NCBI GenBank assembly: GCA_025774865.1
Contig: JALGZO010000039.1
Location: forward strand, 1-15,385
From: a bacterium
GTDB taxonomy: Bacteria; ARS69
Length of the DNA: 15,385 nucleotides
Direction of reading: 5' to 3'
Each line of letters begins with the position of its first letter. Within the stretch, counting starts at the first letter, position 1. Below the pieces are notes generated by a model. It saw only the letters and a program-made list of their open reading frames with translations, searched no databases and had not been told where the DNA came from. Shown here in pieces: positions 14,356 through 15,385 of this stretch. Position numbers and translations under genes: made by a program.

Positions 14356-15065
14356 CCGCGATCGTCGTCGAACATCGCGTGCTCGCCGATCCCGAGGCGG
14401 TCGCACTCGAGGCGCGACAGGAAGTCGTCGCGGCGGCGGGGGCCGCGGACGAGACCGGGCGACCACTCGTGCTCGTTCTGTCGGGCGGCCGCACCCCGCA
14501 GCGCCTCTACGAGCACCTCGCCGAGGAGGATCGAATCGACTGGAGTCGCGTTCACTTCCTCTGGGGTGACGAGCGCTGCGTGCCCCCGGATCACCCCGCG
14601 AGCAACTACCGTCTCGCGCACGAAGCGCTGATCTCGCGGATCGACGTTCCCGAGCGTCACGTCCACCGGATGCGCGGCGAAGATCCCGATCCGGACACCG
14701 CCGCCCGCGCGTACGAGGAGGAGCTCGCCGGCGTCGGCGCTCCCGACCTGGTTCTCCTCGGGCTCGGTGCCGACGGCCACACCGCCTCCCTCTTCCCCGG
14801 CTCGGTCGCCCTGGAGGAATCGTCACGGCTCGTCGTTCCGGCCCGCGCTCCGGCCGGGGCCGACCCCGTCGATCGACTGACCGTCACGTTCGCGGCCCTC
14901 GGCCGCGCCCGGCGGGTTCTCTTCCTCGTCACCGGTTCGGACAAGCGGGACGCCCTCACGGCCATCCGCGAGGACCCGCCGGCCGCCGCCGACCGCTTCC
15001 CCGCCGCCCGGGTTCGACCCCGGGAGTCGATTCTCTGGATTGCGGATCGCGCCGCCGGGACGTGA
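14352..15065 (+). CDS. pgl: 6-phosphogluconolactonase (DevB type)
   Basis: Hydrolyses 6-phosphogluconolactone to 6-phosphogluconate, the second step of the oxidative pentose phosphate pathway. The product is 237 residues, typical for the DevB/glucosamine-6-phosphate isomerase-like fold. Motifs are LVLSGGRTPQRLYEHL (41-56), VHFLWGDERCVP (67-78) and LLGLGADGHTASLFPG (135-150). This last one is the family signature, with catalytic His143. The start overlaps the zwf stop (ATGA). It is the last gene of the operon; no clear terminator follows, only a short GCGCC/GGCGC hairpin at 15127-15140 without a T run. Confidence 0.97.
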   Translation: MTAIVVEHRVLADPEAVALEARQEVVAAAGAADETGRPLVLVLSGGRTPQRLYEHLAEEDRIDWSRVHFLWGDERCVPPDHPASNYRLAHEALISRIDVPERHVHRMRGEDPDPDTAARAYEEELAGVGAPDLVLLGLGADGHTASLFPGSVALEESSRLVVPARAPAGADPVDRLTVTFAALGRARRVLFLVTGSDKRDALTAIREDPPAAADRFPAARVRPRESILWIADRAAGT

Positions 15066-15178
15066 AAACCCCCCGTGCCTCGTCCGGACGGGTAAGCTGT
15101 CCCCGCACCTCGCCCCTCTCGTCTCTGCGCCCCGAGGCGCTGATCCCTGGCAGTGCTCTTCCCGAATAGGAGAACCCC

Positions 15179-15385
15179 ATGAAGATGAACGCGTGGATCC
15201 CGTTTCTCGTGCTCCTGCTCGCCCTCGGAACGCCGGGACTGTCCCGGGCCGACGACGAGCACCCCGAGCACCCCGAGCATCCCGAGGAAGCCGAACACAA
15301 GGAGCACCCGGAGCATCCAGAAGGCCACGCCGAGGTCACGATCGAGCAACTCGGCGACGCGATCGAAGCCTGGGTCGCCTGGGAC
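15179..15385 (+). CDS. Secreted His-Pro-Glu-rich protein (partial, runs off the window)
   Basis: The first 69 residues are visible. A signal peptide (MKMNAWIPFLVLLLALG, cut around SRA|DDE) is followed by repeats of (E)HPE: EHPEHPEHPEEAEHKEHPEH. The next part, EVTIEQLGDAIEAWVAWD, looks helical. The histidine and glutamate clusters could bind metal ions in the periplasm, but that is inference, and I recognise no named family. AGGAG lies 8 bases before the ATG at 15179. It is separated from pgl by 113 bases, so it is probably a separate transcription unit. Confidence 0.75.
   Translation, partial: MKMNAWIPFLVLLLALGTPGLSRADDEHPEHPEHPEEAEHKEHPEHPEGHAEVTIEQLGDAIEAWVAWD

Noticed and set aside
15148-15163. 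TGGCAGTgctcTTCCC as a sigma-54 promoter for the HPE-rich protein
   Set aside because: The invariant -12 GC is CC here, so the match fails at an essential position.

Overview
The window is high-GC, tightly packed bacterial DNA. An outer-membrane-type protein with a signal peptide and a lipobox lipoprotein indicate a Gram-negative cell envelope. A sigma-54 activator, a SpoVG protein and a RamB/ScfR-type regulator suggest something like the Myxococcota/deltaproteobacterial groups or another uncultivated high-GC phylum. That placement is inference; there is no rRNA or other phylogenetic marker here. Many gene pairs overlap by a few bases (TGATG, GTGA, ATGA), so translational coupling looks common.

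Layout. (1) Positions 1-225 hold sequence of different character, with the tail of an unidentified + strand reading frame. It abuts a severely truncated isocitrate lyase gene (aceA, - strand), which follows an intact malate synthase gene (aceB, - strand). (2) A divergent intergenic region with AT-rich repeated boxes separates aceB from a RamB/ScfR-type regulator (+ strand), the expected controller of a glyoxylate-shunt operon. (3) A - strand, translationally coupled set runs beta-barrel-like protein, lipoprotein, Eis-family acetyltransferase. (4) A small + strand GNAT resembling ArsN2 overlaps the 3' end of spoVG (- strand). Pterin-4a-carbinolamine dehydratase (+) follows. (5) A 593-residue coiled-coil protein with a C-terminal DUF2325 domain lies on the - strand, divergent from an SRAP (YedK/HMCES-type) DNA-protein crosslink protein (+). 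(6) A PspF-like, sensor-less sigma-54 activator has a sigma-54-type -24/-12 element just upstream. It is followed by gnd-zwf-pgl, a compact oxidative pentose phosphate operon with ATGA overlaps. (7) The window ends inside a secreted protein rich in His-Pro-Glu repeats.

How the genes work together. The aceB-aceA/regulator block handles growth on acetate and fatty acids, although the aceA copy seen here cannot make an active enzyme. The gnd-zwf-pgl block makes NAD(P)H and pentoses from glucose-6-phosphate. SRAP repairs or protects abasic sites. No CRISPR array, tRNA, rRNA or recognisable complete mobile element was found. The points most worth a second look are the aceA junction, the sigma-54-type element upstream of the activator, the uncharacterised DUF2325 coiled-coil protein, and the beta-barrel/lipoprotein/Eis operon.
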